Of a DNA stretch of 64,000 nt, positions 53,357-62,418 are shown piece after piece (positions within the stretch are counted from its first letter, which is position 1; each line of letters begins with the position of its first letter). Position numbers and translations under genes: made by a program. Source of the stretch: Tolumonas sp008015085 (lineage in GTDB: Bacteria; Pseudomonadota; Gammaproteobacteria; Enterobacterales; Aeromonadaceae); contig JAJUJX010000012.1 in NCBI GenBank assembly GCA_029265125.1, positions 1 through 64,000 of the forward strand, written 5' to 3'. The notes beneath the pieces are model-generated. The model did no database searches, was not told where the DNA came from, and worked only from the letters and a program-made list of their open reading frames with translations.

Positions 53357-54132
53357 GCTATCTGGCTGACTCGTCTGACGGAGCGGATATAAGGTAATCC
53401 GTCACGGTCATGATAAAGTTCGACAGGCACCTGATAGAGCCGGGAAATCAGCCCGGCATCTAAGACATCCCGAGGGTGACCAAATGCCTGTAACTGCCCG
53501 TCGGCCAGCACGATCAACTGATCCGCAAACTGCGCAGCCAGATTCAAATCGTGCAATACCACAATAGTCACCCAATCATTTGCTCGAGTTTTGGCATGCA
53601 GATGCTCCATGAGTTGCATCTGATGCTGCAGATCCAGCGCACTAACCGGCTCATCCAGCATCATCAGCTTGGGCTCGCGCAGTAACACCTGAGCAAACAA
53701 CACCATCTGGCGTTGTCCGCCACTCAGGGAATACATCGGGCGATCGGCCAGATGTGTAATACCCAAATCGGCCAATGCAGCCAGTGCTGCCCGCAGATCT
53801 TCATCAGATAAGCGCAGTTTCAACCGCTCCAGCCGGCCAAGCACCACCACTTCCAGCACACTGAGTTCCAGATCAGATTGGGTATTCTGTGGCATATAAC
53901 CAAATAGTTGCCGCCACTGCGTTATTGGCATTTCCGTGCGACTTTTTCGGTTAAAACGGATATCACCACTCTGTAACGGCAATTCTCCGAACAACGTACG
54001 CAGCAGACTGGTTTTACCTGTGCCGTTTGGACCAATGATGACATGCAGTTGTCCAGGCTGCAGTTGCAAACTGAGATCCTGGACTAATGACTGCTGCCCA
54101 ATATTCACCGACAACTGCAGCAACTCAAGCAT
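53353..54132 (-). CDS. Iron-siderophore (FepC/FecE-type) ABC transporter ATPase
   Basis: 259 residues. Walker A GPNGTGKTS, signature LSGGQRQMVLFAQVL, Walker B KLMMLDEPVSALDLQHQ, switch histidine VVLHDLN. The HDLN/ALDLQHQ forms are typical of siderophore and vitamin B12 importers. Overlaps the permease by 8 bases and the MFS gene by 4. The Fur box upstream favours iron over B12. Confidence 0.9.
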   Translation of the reverse strand: MLELLQLSVNIGQQSLVQDLSLQLQPGQLHVIIGPNGTGKTSLLRTLFGELPLQSGDIRFNRKSRTEMPITQWRQLFGYMPQNTQSDLELSVLEVVVLGRLERLKLRLSDEDLRAALAALADLGITHLADRPMYSLSGGQRQMVLFAQVLLREPKLMMLDEPVSALDLQHQMQLMEHLHAKTRANDWVTIVVLHDLNLAAQFADQLIVLADGQLQAFGHPRDVLDAGLISRLYQVPVELYHDRDGLPYIRSVRRVSQIA

Positions 54133-55180
54133 GTTTGCGTCCCCGCCCCAGAATCAACCAAATAAAAAACGGGACACCGATAATCGCTGTAACAATTCCA
54201 ATCGGAAACAATGCGCCGGGAATAATAGATTTTGAGATCACCGACGACACCGACAGCAACAACGCGCCACACAATGCCGATAAAGGGATCAGATAGCGCT
54301 GATCTTCACCAATCAGCATGCGACCAATATGGGGGGCAACCAAACCGATAAAGCCAATGACACCAACAAAACTGATCGCCGTAGAGGTCATCAGTGCAAC
54401 CAGCACTAAGGTTTTTATCCGCAACCGGTTGATATTTACCCCCAGGCTGAGCGCTCTTGCCTCTCCCAAACGTAAGCAAGTCAGCTTCCAGGCATCTCGA
54501 TATAACAACACCGCACACACCAGTGTCACCACTGACGTAATGAGCAATGAATCCCATGTGGTGCGCATCAGGCTACCAAATAACCAGAAGACAATTTGTT
54601 GATTTAATTCCGGTGACGAAATGAACTGTAACAGTGACAGCAGCGACTGAAACAGGAACAGCAAAGCAATACCCGCCAGGATGATGGTTTGACTGTTGAT
54701 GCGGCGCATCAGCGCCAGCCCCAACAACAAACAGGCCGCCAGCATACTGAAAATAAAAGCGCCGAGTGGAATAGCCAATAGCGAAAAAACACCGAGCGAA
54801 CTGCTGGTCACTAAAGCCAATGCTGCGCCGAATCCGGCAGCTGCAGCCAGCCCCAGCGTAAACGGGCTCGCCAATGGGTTATCCAGCAAGGTTTGCATTT
54901 GAACGCCGCCTAACCCCAGCGCAGCACCGACCACCAACGCCATCAAGGAGATCGGCAAACGCATTTCATACACAATGGTTTTGGTCATTGGCTCAGCGCT
55001 ACCTGGTTGAAAAAGCGCATGAGCCACATCCGACACCGATAATAAGGATGGACCAGTCGCAATATCAAACAAAATACTACACCCGATCAGAACAATAAAA
55101 ATCATCAAAAACTGCCACCGGCGTGTCTCACGCTGGCGTTGCCGTATTACGACTGCTTCGAGTGCAGCTACATCTGACAT
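54125..55180 (-). CDS. FecCD-family iron-siderophore ABC permease
   Basis: 351 residues with about ten hydrophobic segments. FecCD signatures: RLPISLMALVVGAALGLGGVQMQTLLDNPLASPFTLGLAAAAGFGAALALV and GFIGLVAPHIGRMLIGEDQRYLIPLSALCGALLLSVSSVI near the C-terminus. Homodimeric inner-membrane channel for ferri-siderophores. First gene of the minus-strand operon, divergent from the binding protein. Confidence 0.92.
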   Translation of the reverse strand: MSDVAALEAVVIRQRQRETRRWQFLMIFIVLIGCSILFDIATGPSLLSVSDVAHALFQPGSAEPMTKTIVYEMRLPISLMALVVGAALGLGGVQMQTLLDNPLASPFTLGLAAAAGFGAALALVTSSSLGVFSLLAIPLGAFIFSMLAACLLLGLALMRRINSQTIILAGIALLFLFQSLLSLLQFISSPELNQQIVFWLFGSLMRTTWDSLLITSVVTLVCAVLLYRDAWKLTCLRLGEARALSLGVNINRLRIKTLVLVALMTSTAISFVGVIGFIGLVAPHIGRMLIGEDQRYLIPLSALCGALLLSVSSVISKSIIPGALFPIGIVTAIIGVPFFIWLILGRGRKHA

Positions 55181-55245
55181 GAAAAAACTCCGTACATCTG
55201 ACCATCCACAACAAGTAGAGAGAGTGCAGTATATACCTTGCCGAT

Positions 55246-55264
55246 GATATTGATAATGGTTACC
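55246..55264. promoter_or_regulatory. Fur box between siderophore permease and binding-protein genes
   Basis: The 19-mer beginning GATATTGATAAT matches the Fur consensus at 15 of 19 positions by my count and continues into an overlapping dyad AATGGTTACCATT. It lies 31 bases before the binding-protein ATG and 66 bases before the permease start, suited to repress both directions when iron is plentiful. Confidence 0.75.
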
Positions 55265-55294
55265 ATTATTAAAGTTGAACGAAAAAGGAATGTT

Positions 55295-56410
55295 ATGAAC
55301 TGGTTAGGTCGTTACACTAAATTCACAGCTATTCTGCTACTGGCTTTAACTACCAAGTTTGCTATGGCAAAGCAGGTAGAGATAGAAGATGTACTGGGGC
55401 GCAAAGTCACTATTGATACGCCCGCAAAACGGGTGTTGCTTGGTTTTTATATCGAAGATTATTTTGCGATCGGCGGTGAAAAATCTTTTGATCGCCTTGC
55501 CGGTATTTCCAGCGGCTGGTTTATAAAATCCCGCCCGGCTATTTGGGATCTGTATGTTGCCAGCAAACCGCAACTGGCCAAGATCCCGAACATCGGTAAC
55601 GTGCAGGATCAGACGTTCTCGACGGAAAAAGTCTTAGCCAGCAAACCGGATGTCGTTGTTCTGGCTGACTGGCAATACAAAGCGCTCGGCTCTGAGTTAG
55701 CCCGTCTGGAGCAGGCCAGGATCCCGGTAGTGGTCATTGATTACAATGCGCAAACACTGGAACGCCACTTAGCCAGCACACGTATTCTGGGTCAGGTTAC
55801 CGGAGAAACAGAGCGTGCGGAGAATATCGCTCACGCCTATGAACAGGTAGTGCATACCATTACCGAACGGATCGCAGCCGCCAAGCTTCCCAAACCGCGT
55901 GTTTACATCGAGCTGGGAGATAAAGGCCCGGCAGAATACAGCTACACCTACGGTAAAAACATGTGGGGTGCGATGGCTGAGCTGGCTGGAGGCACCAACG
56001 TGGCAGCCCCCTTCGTTGAAAGCTGGGGCACTATTCATCCGGAACAATTATTGGCCAGCAAACCTGAAGTGATCCTGATTGCCGGATATGAAAGTGTGGT
56101 CAGCCCAACGGCCATGCAGGTTGGTCAGGACATCACGGCCGCCAATGTGCAGCAACGCTTGCTGGGCTTTACTCAGCGAGCCGGCTGGTCTGACTTGCCT
56201 GCAGTGAAGAATCAGCGAGTCTATGCGGTCTATCATGGTGCCACCCGCAGCATCATGGATGCCGCCCTGATCCAATATACCGCCAAGACACTCTATCCGG
56301 ATTTATTTAAAGATTTAGATCCGATAGCTACCTATCTGAAATTCTACGAGCAGTACCTGCCCATCCGCCCGCATGGCACCTTCATGCTGGGTGTGCAGGA
56401 TAAACTGTAA
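55295..56410 (+). CDS. Iron-siderophore ABC transporter periplasmic binding protein
   Basis: 371 residues from the ATG at 55295 (AAGGA upstream). Signal peptide MNWLGRYTKFTAILLLALTTKFAMA. Type III (helical-hinge) binding fold: VEIEDVLGRKVTIDTPAKRVLLG, KPDVVVLADWQ, EQLLASKPEVILIAG. Longer than the B12 protein BtuF, and under a Fur box, so a ferri-siderophore or other iron chelate is the likely ligand. Pairs with the divergent permease and ATPase. Confidence 0.88.
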   Translation: MNWLGRYTKFTAILLLALTTKFAMAKQVEIEDVLGRKVTIDTPAKRVLLGFYIEDYFAIGGEKSFDRLAGISSGWFIKSRPAIWDLYVASKPQLAKIPNIGNVQDQTFSTEKVLASKPDVVVLADWQYKALGSELARLEQARIPVVVIDYNAQTLERHLASTRILGQVTGETERAENIAHAYEQVVHTITERIAAAKLPKPRVYIELGDKGPAEYSYTYGKNMWGAMAELAGGTNVAAPFVESWGTIHPEQLLASKPEVILIAGYESVVSPTAMQVGQDITAANVQQRLLGFTQRAGWSDLPAVKNQRVYAVYHGATRSIMDAALIQYTAKTLYPDLFKDLDPIATYLKFYEQYLPIRPHGTFMLGVQDKL

Positions 56411-56424
56411 GCTATTGATTCATG

Positions 56425-56449
56425 CGCCGTTCAGTCATGATGAACGGCG
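56425..56449. terminator. Bidirectional hairpin between convergent genes
   Basis: Perfect 9-bp stem CGCCGTTCA/TGAACGGCG with a 7-base loop, 14 bases after the binding-protein stop and 15 bases past the end of the convergent carboxymuconolactone-decarboxylase-like gene. Confidence 0.65.
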
Positions 56450-56464
56450 TAATCCATCAAAGTT

Positions 56465-57139
56465 TCAGGACTTCACTCCAGAGATACTGGCCAGGTGTCG
56501 AGCCAGCACTTCGCGGGCACGACGGGCAACATCTGAGCCAACGCGCTCGTCCAAAATGTCGGTTAACTGCTGCAACTGATCAGCCTTAAGCCCGATATTC
56601 ATACTGATGCACAAATGAGCCTGAAGCTGCGGCTCCACGCCTGCCAATGCCGACAGCATGCCGATCGTAGCTAATTCACGACTAGGCCAGTCGAGGTTAT
56701 CACGTTCAAAAATGTCACCAAAGAGATGAGTTCTGAGGTATTCGTTCGCAGCAGGAGCGAAATCAAACAACGGCCCTGTCACTGGAGCACCAACCAATTT
56801 TGTTTGATTTGCAGTGCCTGCCGCCAACAACGCATCGCCCTTAGGAATAGTCCGTTCAGGTTCACGACCTAAAGGATCCTGAATACCACGCTGTTTGCGA
56901 TCTTCCAGCACACGGATCAGTTCACTCAGTGCATTGAGGCTGCGCGGGAATCCGGCGTAAGCATATAGCTGCACTAGAATTTCGCGGATCTCACTTACCG
57001 TCAGGCCTGCATCCAGCCCCTGATTAAGAGCGGTGTTCAGCCCAGCCAGATCACCAGCTGCCGCAAAAGCACCAATCGGCACAATGGCTTGCTGGCGGGC
57101 ATCCAGAGATGTAGCAGAGTTTGTTTGGCTTGAGTTCAT
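56465..57139 (-). CDS. Carboxymuconolactone decarboxylase-family protein (two CMD domains)
   Basis: 224 residues from the ATG at 57139 (AGGAAA upstream). Two CMD/AhpD-like helical repeats: IGAFAAAGDLAGLNTALNQGLDAGLTVSEIREILVQLYAYAGFPRSLNAL and ATIGMLSALAGVEPQLQAHLCISMNIGLKADQLQQL. The CxxC of peroxide-reducing AhpD is absent, so a true lactone decarboxylase or unknown role is possible. It lies 101 bases after an aldo/keto reductase gene. Confidence 0.85.
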   Translation of the reverse strand: MNSSQTNSATSLDARQQAIVPIGAFAAAGDLAGLNTALNQGLDAGLTVSEIREILVQLYAYAGFPRSLNALSELIRVLEDRKQRGIQDPLGREPERTIPKGDALLAAGTANQTKLVGAPVTGPLFDFAPAANEYLRTHLFGDIFERDNLDWPSRELATIGMLSALAGVEPQLQAHLCISMNIGLKADQLQQLTDILDERVGSDVARRAREVLARHLASISGVKS

Positions 57140-57240
57140 CGATTGGGTTTCCTGTTGATAGAGGCATAGCCTGATACAAGTACCAGACTCAACGATAAGG
57201 CCACCAGTATGGTGGGACAACGGCACATATGTATCACCTC

Positions 57241-58245
57241 TCAGATGAGCTGACGGCCTTCGACGGGGTAACCGGGATCTGTGTAACCAGGTGTGGAAAC
57301 ATGACCCGGAGGAACAAGACTATCAACAAGCTGTTCATCTTCTTCACCAAGTTCCAGGGTCAGTGCTGGCAGATAACTATCCCACTGTTCTTCTGTCCGG
57401 GGGCCGGCGATCGTCGCGCTGACCATAGCATTTTTCAGCACCCAAGCCAGCGCGAATGCCACGGAAGTAGTACCTCGCTGCGCTGCATGTTCTGCGATCA
57501 GCTGTGCGATCCGCACAGATTCAGGACGCCATTCTGTCTGTTGAATGCGCAGATCCCCCCGGCTGACACGTGATCCGGCAGGCGGTGGCATATCAAGGGC
57601 GTATTTGCCAGTTAGCACCCCGCGCGCCAGAGGACTATATGACACAACACCTAGCCCGTAATGCCGGGCTGCCGGTAATTGCTCCACCTCAGCCGTACGA
57701 TCAACTATGTTATATAAAGGCTCGCTGGCTACCGGCCGCTCTATGTTCAGGAGATCGCAGATACGGACAACCTCAGCAATGCGCCAGCCTCGGAAATTAG
57801 ATAAGCCAAAATATCTCAGCTTACCTTCACGGACTAAATCGCCTACGGCGCGCACAGATTCTTCCAACGGCAGGCCGGGAATGGCACGATGGAAATACAA
57901 AATATCGAGATAATCCGTGCCTAAACGCTTGAGACTGGCTTCTACCGACTGATAGATCCATTTGCGGGACTGCCCCTGTTCATTAGGTTCTTGCGAGAAG
58001 GGGAAGCCAAATTTACTCGCCACCACCCATTGATCACGTCGGGCAGTAATTGCGCGACCGACAATCACCTCTGACCGGCCGGCATGATAGACATCTGCGG
58101 TGTCAATGAAATTGATGCCGGCATCAAAAGCCTTATGGATGATGCGAGCGGCGGTAGCTTCTTCTGTTTCGCCGCCGAACATCATAGTCCCCAGACATAG
58201 CGGAGACACTTTCAATGCGCTGCGTCCAAGGTAGCGATAGTCCAT
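57241..58245 (-). CDS. Aldo/keto reductase
   Basis: 334 residues, GAGGAT before the ATG. YRYLGRSALKVSPLCLGTMMFGG is the usual AKR opening; catalytic D and Y in INFIDTADVYHAGRSE, lysine in VVASKFGF, histidine in DILYFHRAIPG; LSNFRGWRIAEV follows. NADPH-dependent carbonyl reductase of the YajO/YhdN-like group, substrate unknown. Divergent from a LysR regulator. Confidence 0.9.
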   Translation of the reverse strand: MDYRYLGRSALKVSPLCLGTMMFGGETEEATAARIIHKAFDAGINFIDTADVYHAGRSEVIVGRAITARRDQWVVASKFGFPFSQEPNEQGQSRKWIYQSVEASLKRLGTDYLDILYFHRAIPGLPLEESVRAVGDLVREGKLRYFGLSNFRGWRIAEVVRICDLLNIERPVASEPLYNIVDRTAEVEQLPAARHYGLGVVSYSPLARGVLTGKYALDMPPPAGSRVSRGDLRIQQTEWRPESVRIAQLIAEHAAQRGTTSVAFALAWVLKNAMVSATIAGPRTEEQWDSYLPALTLELGEEDEQLVDSLVPPGHVSTPGYTDPGYPVEGRQLI

Positions 58246-58397
58246 ATTTTATATCCTCTGATTCAACGATATTTACCTGCCAATAGCTGAGATTTTCACC
58301 TCCCGGCTCTGAGCAGAGACACAGTTGAACTTTAGAGGAGTTGTTATTGTCTGATAAGACTATAAAATCAACATACTTATGTGCATATAATTCACCA

Positions 58398-59324
58398 ATG
58401 ACCAAAGAAAGCCTCGACGATCTGCAAGCCTTCGTCACTGTTGCGCGCGAGCGCAGCTTCACCCGTGCTGCAGCACAATTGGGTCTGTCCCGTTCAGCAC
58501 TGAGTCATACAATACTGGCCCTTGAGGCACGTCTGGGGGTGAGATTACTCACGCGTACGACCCGTAGCGTCTCCACAACTGAAGCTGGATCTCGATTACT
58601 CGATACGGTAGCTCCCCGGCTTGATGAAATATCACAGGAGCTGACCTCACTCAGTGCGCTGCGCGAAAAACCTGCAGGTACAGTGCGTATTACCGCCCAT
58701 GATCATGCAATCACCACAGTGCTCTGGCCCCGTTTACTGCCTTTACTCAGGGAATATCCTGACATTCGGATTGAACTCAGCGTCGACTACGCCTTCGTTG
58801 ACATCGCAGCTAATCGATTCGATGCCGGCGTACGCTCAGGTGATCAAGTGGATAAAGACATGATCGCTGTACGTATAGCACCAGAATTACGCATGGCCGT
58901 AGCCGCAGCACCAGAATATCTGGCTGACAGGCATCGCCCTGTCAGCCCACAAGACCTTATCGGCCATTGCTGCGTTAACTTACGCTTGCCCACACATGGT
59001 GGCTTGTATGCCTGGGACTTCGAAAAAGACGGTCAGTCCTTGAACGTGCGTGTATCCGGCCAAGTGACGTTCAACAATACGTTTCTGATGCTGCAAGCTG
59101 CGCTGGATGGCATGGGCTTCATCTACATACCGTTGGATCTTATGCAACCGCACATTGATGCGGGCAGACTGATCCCCGTACTCGAAGACTGGTGGCCCAC
59201 ATTTCCGGGTTACCACCTCTATTATGCCAATCGCAAGCAGGTCGCTCCGGCACTTGCACTGGTAATCGAAGCCTTGCGGTGGCAGAAAGATATAGCGAAT
59301 GCGCCACCCACCTCCACCGATTGA
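58398..59324 (+). CDS. LysR-family transcriptional regulator
   Basis: 308 residues from the ATG at 58398 where the family start MTKESLDDLQAFVTVARERSFTRAAAQLGLSRSALSHTILALEARLGVRLLTRTTRSVSTTEAG begins; ribosome site weak. Effector domain follows with AGTVRITAHDHAITTVLWPRLLPLL. Divergent from the aldo/keto reductase and CMD genes with about 150 bases shared, so probably their regulator. Confidence 0.9.
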   Translation: MTKESLDDLQAFVTVARERSFTRAAAQLGLSRSALSHTILALEARLGVRLLTRTTRSVSTTEAGSRLLDTVAPRLDEISQELTSLSALREKPAGTVRITAHDHAITTVLWPRLLPLLREYPDIRIELSVDYAFVDIAANRFDAGVRSGDQVDKDMIAVRIAPELRMAVAAAPEYLADRHRPVSPQDLIGHCCVNLRLPTHGGLYAWDFEKDGQSLNVRVSGQVTFNNTFLMLQAALDGMGFIYIPLDLMQPHIDAGRLIPVLEDWWPTFPGYHLYYANRKQVAPALALVIEALRWQKDIANAPPTSTD

Positions 59325-59397
59325 TGCGCGCGGCCACAGAAATTGTGGTATTTTTCTAACCCGCACAGGTCAATAGAAATCAGCTAATGGAGTCAGC

Positions 59398-59610
59398 ATG
59401 CAAGAGATCATCATCACTCGCGAACCGGTCGAATTATTCAAAATTCTCAAGTTTGAAAACATTGCCTCGAGTGGCGGTGAAGCCAAAGCCATGATTGAAA
59501 ATGAAAACGTGTTAGTGAATGGCTTGCTTGAAACCCAAAAACGTAAAAAAATTGTCTCCGGGGATATTATTGAAGTTGCAGGTATTGAATATAAAATCGT
59601 ATTAGTCTGA
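59398..59610 (+). CDS. ybcJ: S4-domain RNA-binding protein (YbcJ-like)
   Basis: 70 residues, GGAG before the ATG. Entire protein is an S4 RNA-binding domain: VELFKILKFENIASSGGEAKAMIENENVLVNGLLETQKRKKIVSGDIIEVAG. Small stand-alone S4 proteins of this type bind structured RNA; biological role poorly known. Followed by a strong terminator. Confidence 0.88.
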   Translation: MQEIIITREPVELFKILKFENIASSGGEAKAMIENENVLVNGLLETQKRKKIVSGDIIEVAGIEYKIVLV

Positions 59611-59667
59611 ATCTCTAAAGTGGCTTATTGATTCTGTACGCCAGATAAGAAGCGAAATTCACAACAG

Positions 59668-59702
59668 AAAAAGGGAAAGAACTCACTGTCTTTCCCTTTT
59701 TT
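59668..59702. terminator. Strong bidirectional terminator
   Basis: Stem AAAAAGGGAAAGA/TCTTTCCCTTTTT with an 8-base loop and T-run, between the S4 gene and the convergent NemA-like gene, whose stop is 5 bases away. Confidence 0.88.
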
Positions 59703-59706
59703 GACG

Positions 59707-60759
59707 TTACCCTAAAGCAGGGTAATCGGTGTAGCCCGTTTCACCACCACCGTACATCACATCAGTGCGCAGCTCATTAAAGGGCCCGTTTTCCTGCAGG
59801 CGAGCTACCAGATCCGGGTTCGCAATAAACTGTTTTCCCCAGGCAGCGGCATCAGCGATCCCTGCATTAAGTAAAGCCTGAGCACTTTCTCGGGTCAGTT
59901 GTTCATTAACAATCACGGTACCACCAAAAGATTGCTTCAATTGTGGTGTTAAGGCAGGGGCATTGAAATGCTCACGGGTAAAAATAAAAGCAATGCCACG
60001 TTTACCCAACTCTTTAGCCACATAACCGAAGGTTGCTTCGGGATCATGATCACCCATGGTATGCGAATCTCCGCGAGGAGCTAAATGCACTCCCACACGA
60101 CCGGCACCCCAGACACTGATCGCCGCATCAGTTGCTTCCAGCAGTAAACGCGCCCGGTTTTCGATCACTCCGCCATATTCATCGGTGCGTCGATTGGTGG
60201 TGCTTTGCAGGAACTGGTCAAGCAAATAACCATTTGCCGCATGAATTTCTACACCATCAAATCCGGCTTTTTTCGCGTTTTCAGCCCCTTTGCGGTAGGT
60301 TTCGATGATCGCCGGAAGCTCTTCCAGTTCGAGAGCTCGCGGCACTACATACGGTTTCATTGGACGGATCAGGCTTACATGCCCCTCCGCAGCAATCGCG
60401 CTTGGTGCCACCGGCAATTCGCCATTCAGATAGCTGGGATCGGAAATACGACCTACATGCCAAAGCTGCATAACAATGGTACCACCAGCCTGATGCACTG
60501 CATCGGTAATCAGCTTCCAGCCCGCTACTTGCTCGTCAGACCAAATACCTGGAGTATCCGGATAGCCAACTCCCATCGGGGTAACCGAGGTTGCCTCAGT
60601 GATAATCAAACCGGCTGAGGCTCGCTGAGCATAATATTCAGCCATCAACGCATTTGGCACCCGGCCTTCACTGGCACGACAACGCGTCAGTGGTGCCATC
60701 ACTACTCGGTTTTTCAGCGATAATTCGCCCATCTTAATGGGTTCAAACAAGGTAGCCAT
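59707..60759 (-). CDS. nemA: NemA-like alkene reductase (old yellow enzyme)
   Basis: 350 residues from the ATG at 60759, GGAGG upstream. OYE barrel: LFEPIKMGELSLKNRVVMAPLTRCRA, QLWHVGRIS, GFDGVEIHAANGYLLDQFLQSTTNRRTDEYGG, with the catalytic H-A-A-N pair. NADPH-dependent reduction of activated alkenes, N-ethylmaleimide or nitro esters. Lies 13 bases after an ArsR-family regulator gene rather than the TetR-type NemR of E. coli. Confidence 0.92.
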   Translation of the reverse strand: MATLFEPIKMGELSLKNRVVMAPLTRCRASEGRVPNALMAEYYAQRASAGLIITEATSVTPMGVGYPDTPGIWSDEQVAGWKLITDAVHQAGGTIVMQLWHVGRISDPSYLNGELPVAPSAIAAEGHVSLIRPMKPYVVPRALELEELPAIIETYRKGAENAKKAGFDGVEIHAANGYLLDQFLQSTTNRRTDEYGGVIENRARLLLEATDAAISVWGAGRVGVHLAPRGDSHTMGDHDPEATFGYVAKELGKRGIAFIFTREHFNAPALTPQLKQSFGGTVIVNEQLTRESAQALLNAGIADAAAWGKQFIANPDLVARLQENGPFNELRTDVMYGGGETGYTDYPALG

Positions 60760-60772
60760 GCAACCTCCAAAG

Positions 60773-61078
60773 TTATAAAGCCTGCTGTATATGAGCTGTA
60801 AACTCCGCAATCACCGTCTCATTTCGCTGATAATAAACCCATTGCCCAACCCGTTTGGATGTGAGCAACCCAGCACGTTGCAACGTTGCCAGATGCGAAG
60901 AGATGGTCGATTGCGATAATCCCGCCCGTTCAAAGATCTGTCCGACACAGATGCCATTGTCATACGGCGTTTTTTGCTCCGGAAAAGATTCCGCAGGTGT
61001 TTTCAACCACTGCAGAATATCTCTGCGAACCGGATTAGCTAACGCTTTGATAATGGAATCGACTTCCTGATTCTTCAT
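60773..61078 (-). CDS. ArsR-family transcriptional regulator upstream of nemA
   Basis: About 101 residues from the ATG at 61078. Winged helix IIKALANPVRRDILQWLK...NGICVGQIFERAGLSQSTISSHLATLQRAGLLTSKRVGQWVYYQRNE. It lacks a CVC metal motif and has a single cysteine (ICVGQI), so a redox or electrophile response through that residue is possible. Same strand as nemA, 13 bases apart, probably autoregulated. Confidence 0.88.
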   Translation of the reverse strand: MKNQEVDSIIKALANPVRRDILQWLKTPAESFPEQKTPYDNGICVGQIFERAGLSQSTISSHLATLQRAGLLTSKRVGQWVYYQRNETVIAEFTAHIQQAL

Positions 61079-61338
61079 AGTCATCACCTGAACAGATGGC
61101 TTTACTGTATATCGAGATATTTCGATATGCAAATATAAATGGTGTCATGTAGGGATAAAATTGTATCAAGTTCTGTCTGTTCAGGAAAAAGAATACCACC
61201 TCACCATCCCCCTGAGCGCGACCGATTCAAGGCCTGGACGCGCTTTACCATTTCCTCTGTTACAATTTATGCCCAACACATGTCACCGATTGCGCTCTCC
61301 CTCCGGCAGAGACAATTTAATAACTCAGGAAAACAAGC

Positions 61339-62418
61339 ATGGCAAAGAGCGGTCAGCATGGCGGTAATGTACTGCAAATGGCAGAACAATACGGACTGAC
61401 ACCAGATTCAATCCTGGATTTCAGCGCCAACATCAATCCGCTCGGCATGCCGTCATCGCTTAAACAAGCCATCATTAATAATCTGGATCTGGCAGAGCAC
61501 TACCCGGACATCGATTATCGGCGTCTGCATGATGCGCTTGCCTGTCATATCGGGTGCAGCCCCCGATCAGTTCTGGCCGGTAATGGTGCAACCGAGCTGA
61601 TTTTTGCACTCACGCATTATCTGCACCCCCAAAAAGCCATGCTACCCATTCCTGGGTTTGCCGAATATCGCCGCGCGCTGGAGCGAGGCTCCTGCAACAT
61701 CGTAGATTACACGTTGCACGAATCCGATGATTACCAGCCTACCGAGGCATTACTGGATGCACTGACACCGGATCTCGATTGCCTGTTTTTATGTACCCCT
61801 AATAATCCGACAGGGCAACAACCTCCCCTTTCATTACTACTGCAGATCCTCGACCGTTGCCGTGCACTCCAGATCTCGCTGATTGTTGATGAATCGTTCA
61901 TTGATTTTCTGCCCGGCCAGACCGGGTTAACCGCTTATCTGAACAATTACCCAAACCTCTACATCCTGCGTTCGCTGACAAAGTTTTTCGCTATTCCCGG
62001 TTTACGTCTCGGCTACTTACTCAGTGCGAATGAGCAAGCCATTAATGCTATGCGCGATCAACGTGAGCCATGGACGATCAATGCCTTCGCTGCATTGGCC
62101 GGAGAAACTGTTTTGAATGATCGGGTCTATATTCAGCAAACTCATCACTGGCTGGCAACAGAACAGGCCTATCTCTATCAGGCTTTAAGTGAATTCAAAG
62201 AGCTACACGTCTGGCACCCTGCGGCCAATTATATTTTTATCCGTAATCGGCAAACTGATCTGCAACTGCAAGAGGAATTACTCAGGCATCATCTGCTGAT
62301 CCGTCACTGCGCCAATTACCCCGGGCTTAGCGCACACCATTATCGGATCGCCATTAAAAACCACGCACATAACCAACAGCTGGTTACAGCCCTGAAGCAG
62401 GTATTCGGAAATGGCTGA
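61339..62418 (+). CDS. cobD: L-threonine-O-3-phosphate decarboxylase
   Basis: 359 residues, AGGAAA upstream. Class I/II aminotransferase fold: HGGNVLQMAEQYGL..ILDFSANINPLG, GNGATELIFAL, CTPNNPTGQQPP, VDESFIDF, and the PLP lysine in LRSLTKFFAIPGLRLGYLL. It makes (R)-1-amino-2-propanol phosphate for CbiB. It overlaps pduX by 8 bases. No cobalamin riboswitch is visible in the 200 bases upstream. Confidence 0.94.
   Translation: MAKSGQHGGNVLQMAEQYGLTPDSILDFSANINPLGMPSSLKQAIINNLDLAEHYPDIDYRRLHDALACHIGCSPRSVLAGNGATELIFALTHYLHPQKAMLPIPGFAEYRRALERGSCNIVDYTLHESDDYQPTEALLDALTPDLDCLFLCTPNNPTGQQPPLSLLLQILDRCRALQISLIVDESFIDFLPGQTGLTAYLNNYPNLYILRSLTKFFAIPGLRLGYLLSANEQAINAMRDQREPWTINAFAALAGETVLNDRVYIQQTHHWLATEQAYLYQALSEFKELHVWHPAANYIFIRNRQTDLQLQEELLRHHLLIRHCANYPGLSAHHYRIAIKNHAHNQQLVTALKQVFGNG

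Noticed and set aside
53353..56410. BtuCDF (vitamin B12) assignment for the ABC system, suggested by nearby cobalamin genes
   Set aside because: The divergent promoter carries a Fur box and the binding protein is longer than BtuF; iron-siderophore uptake fits better.
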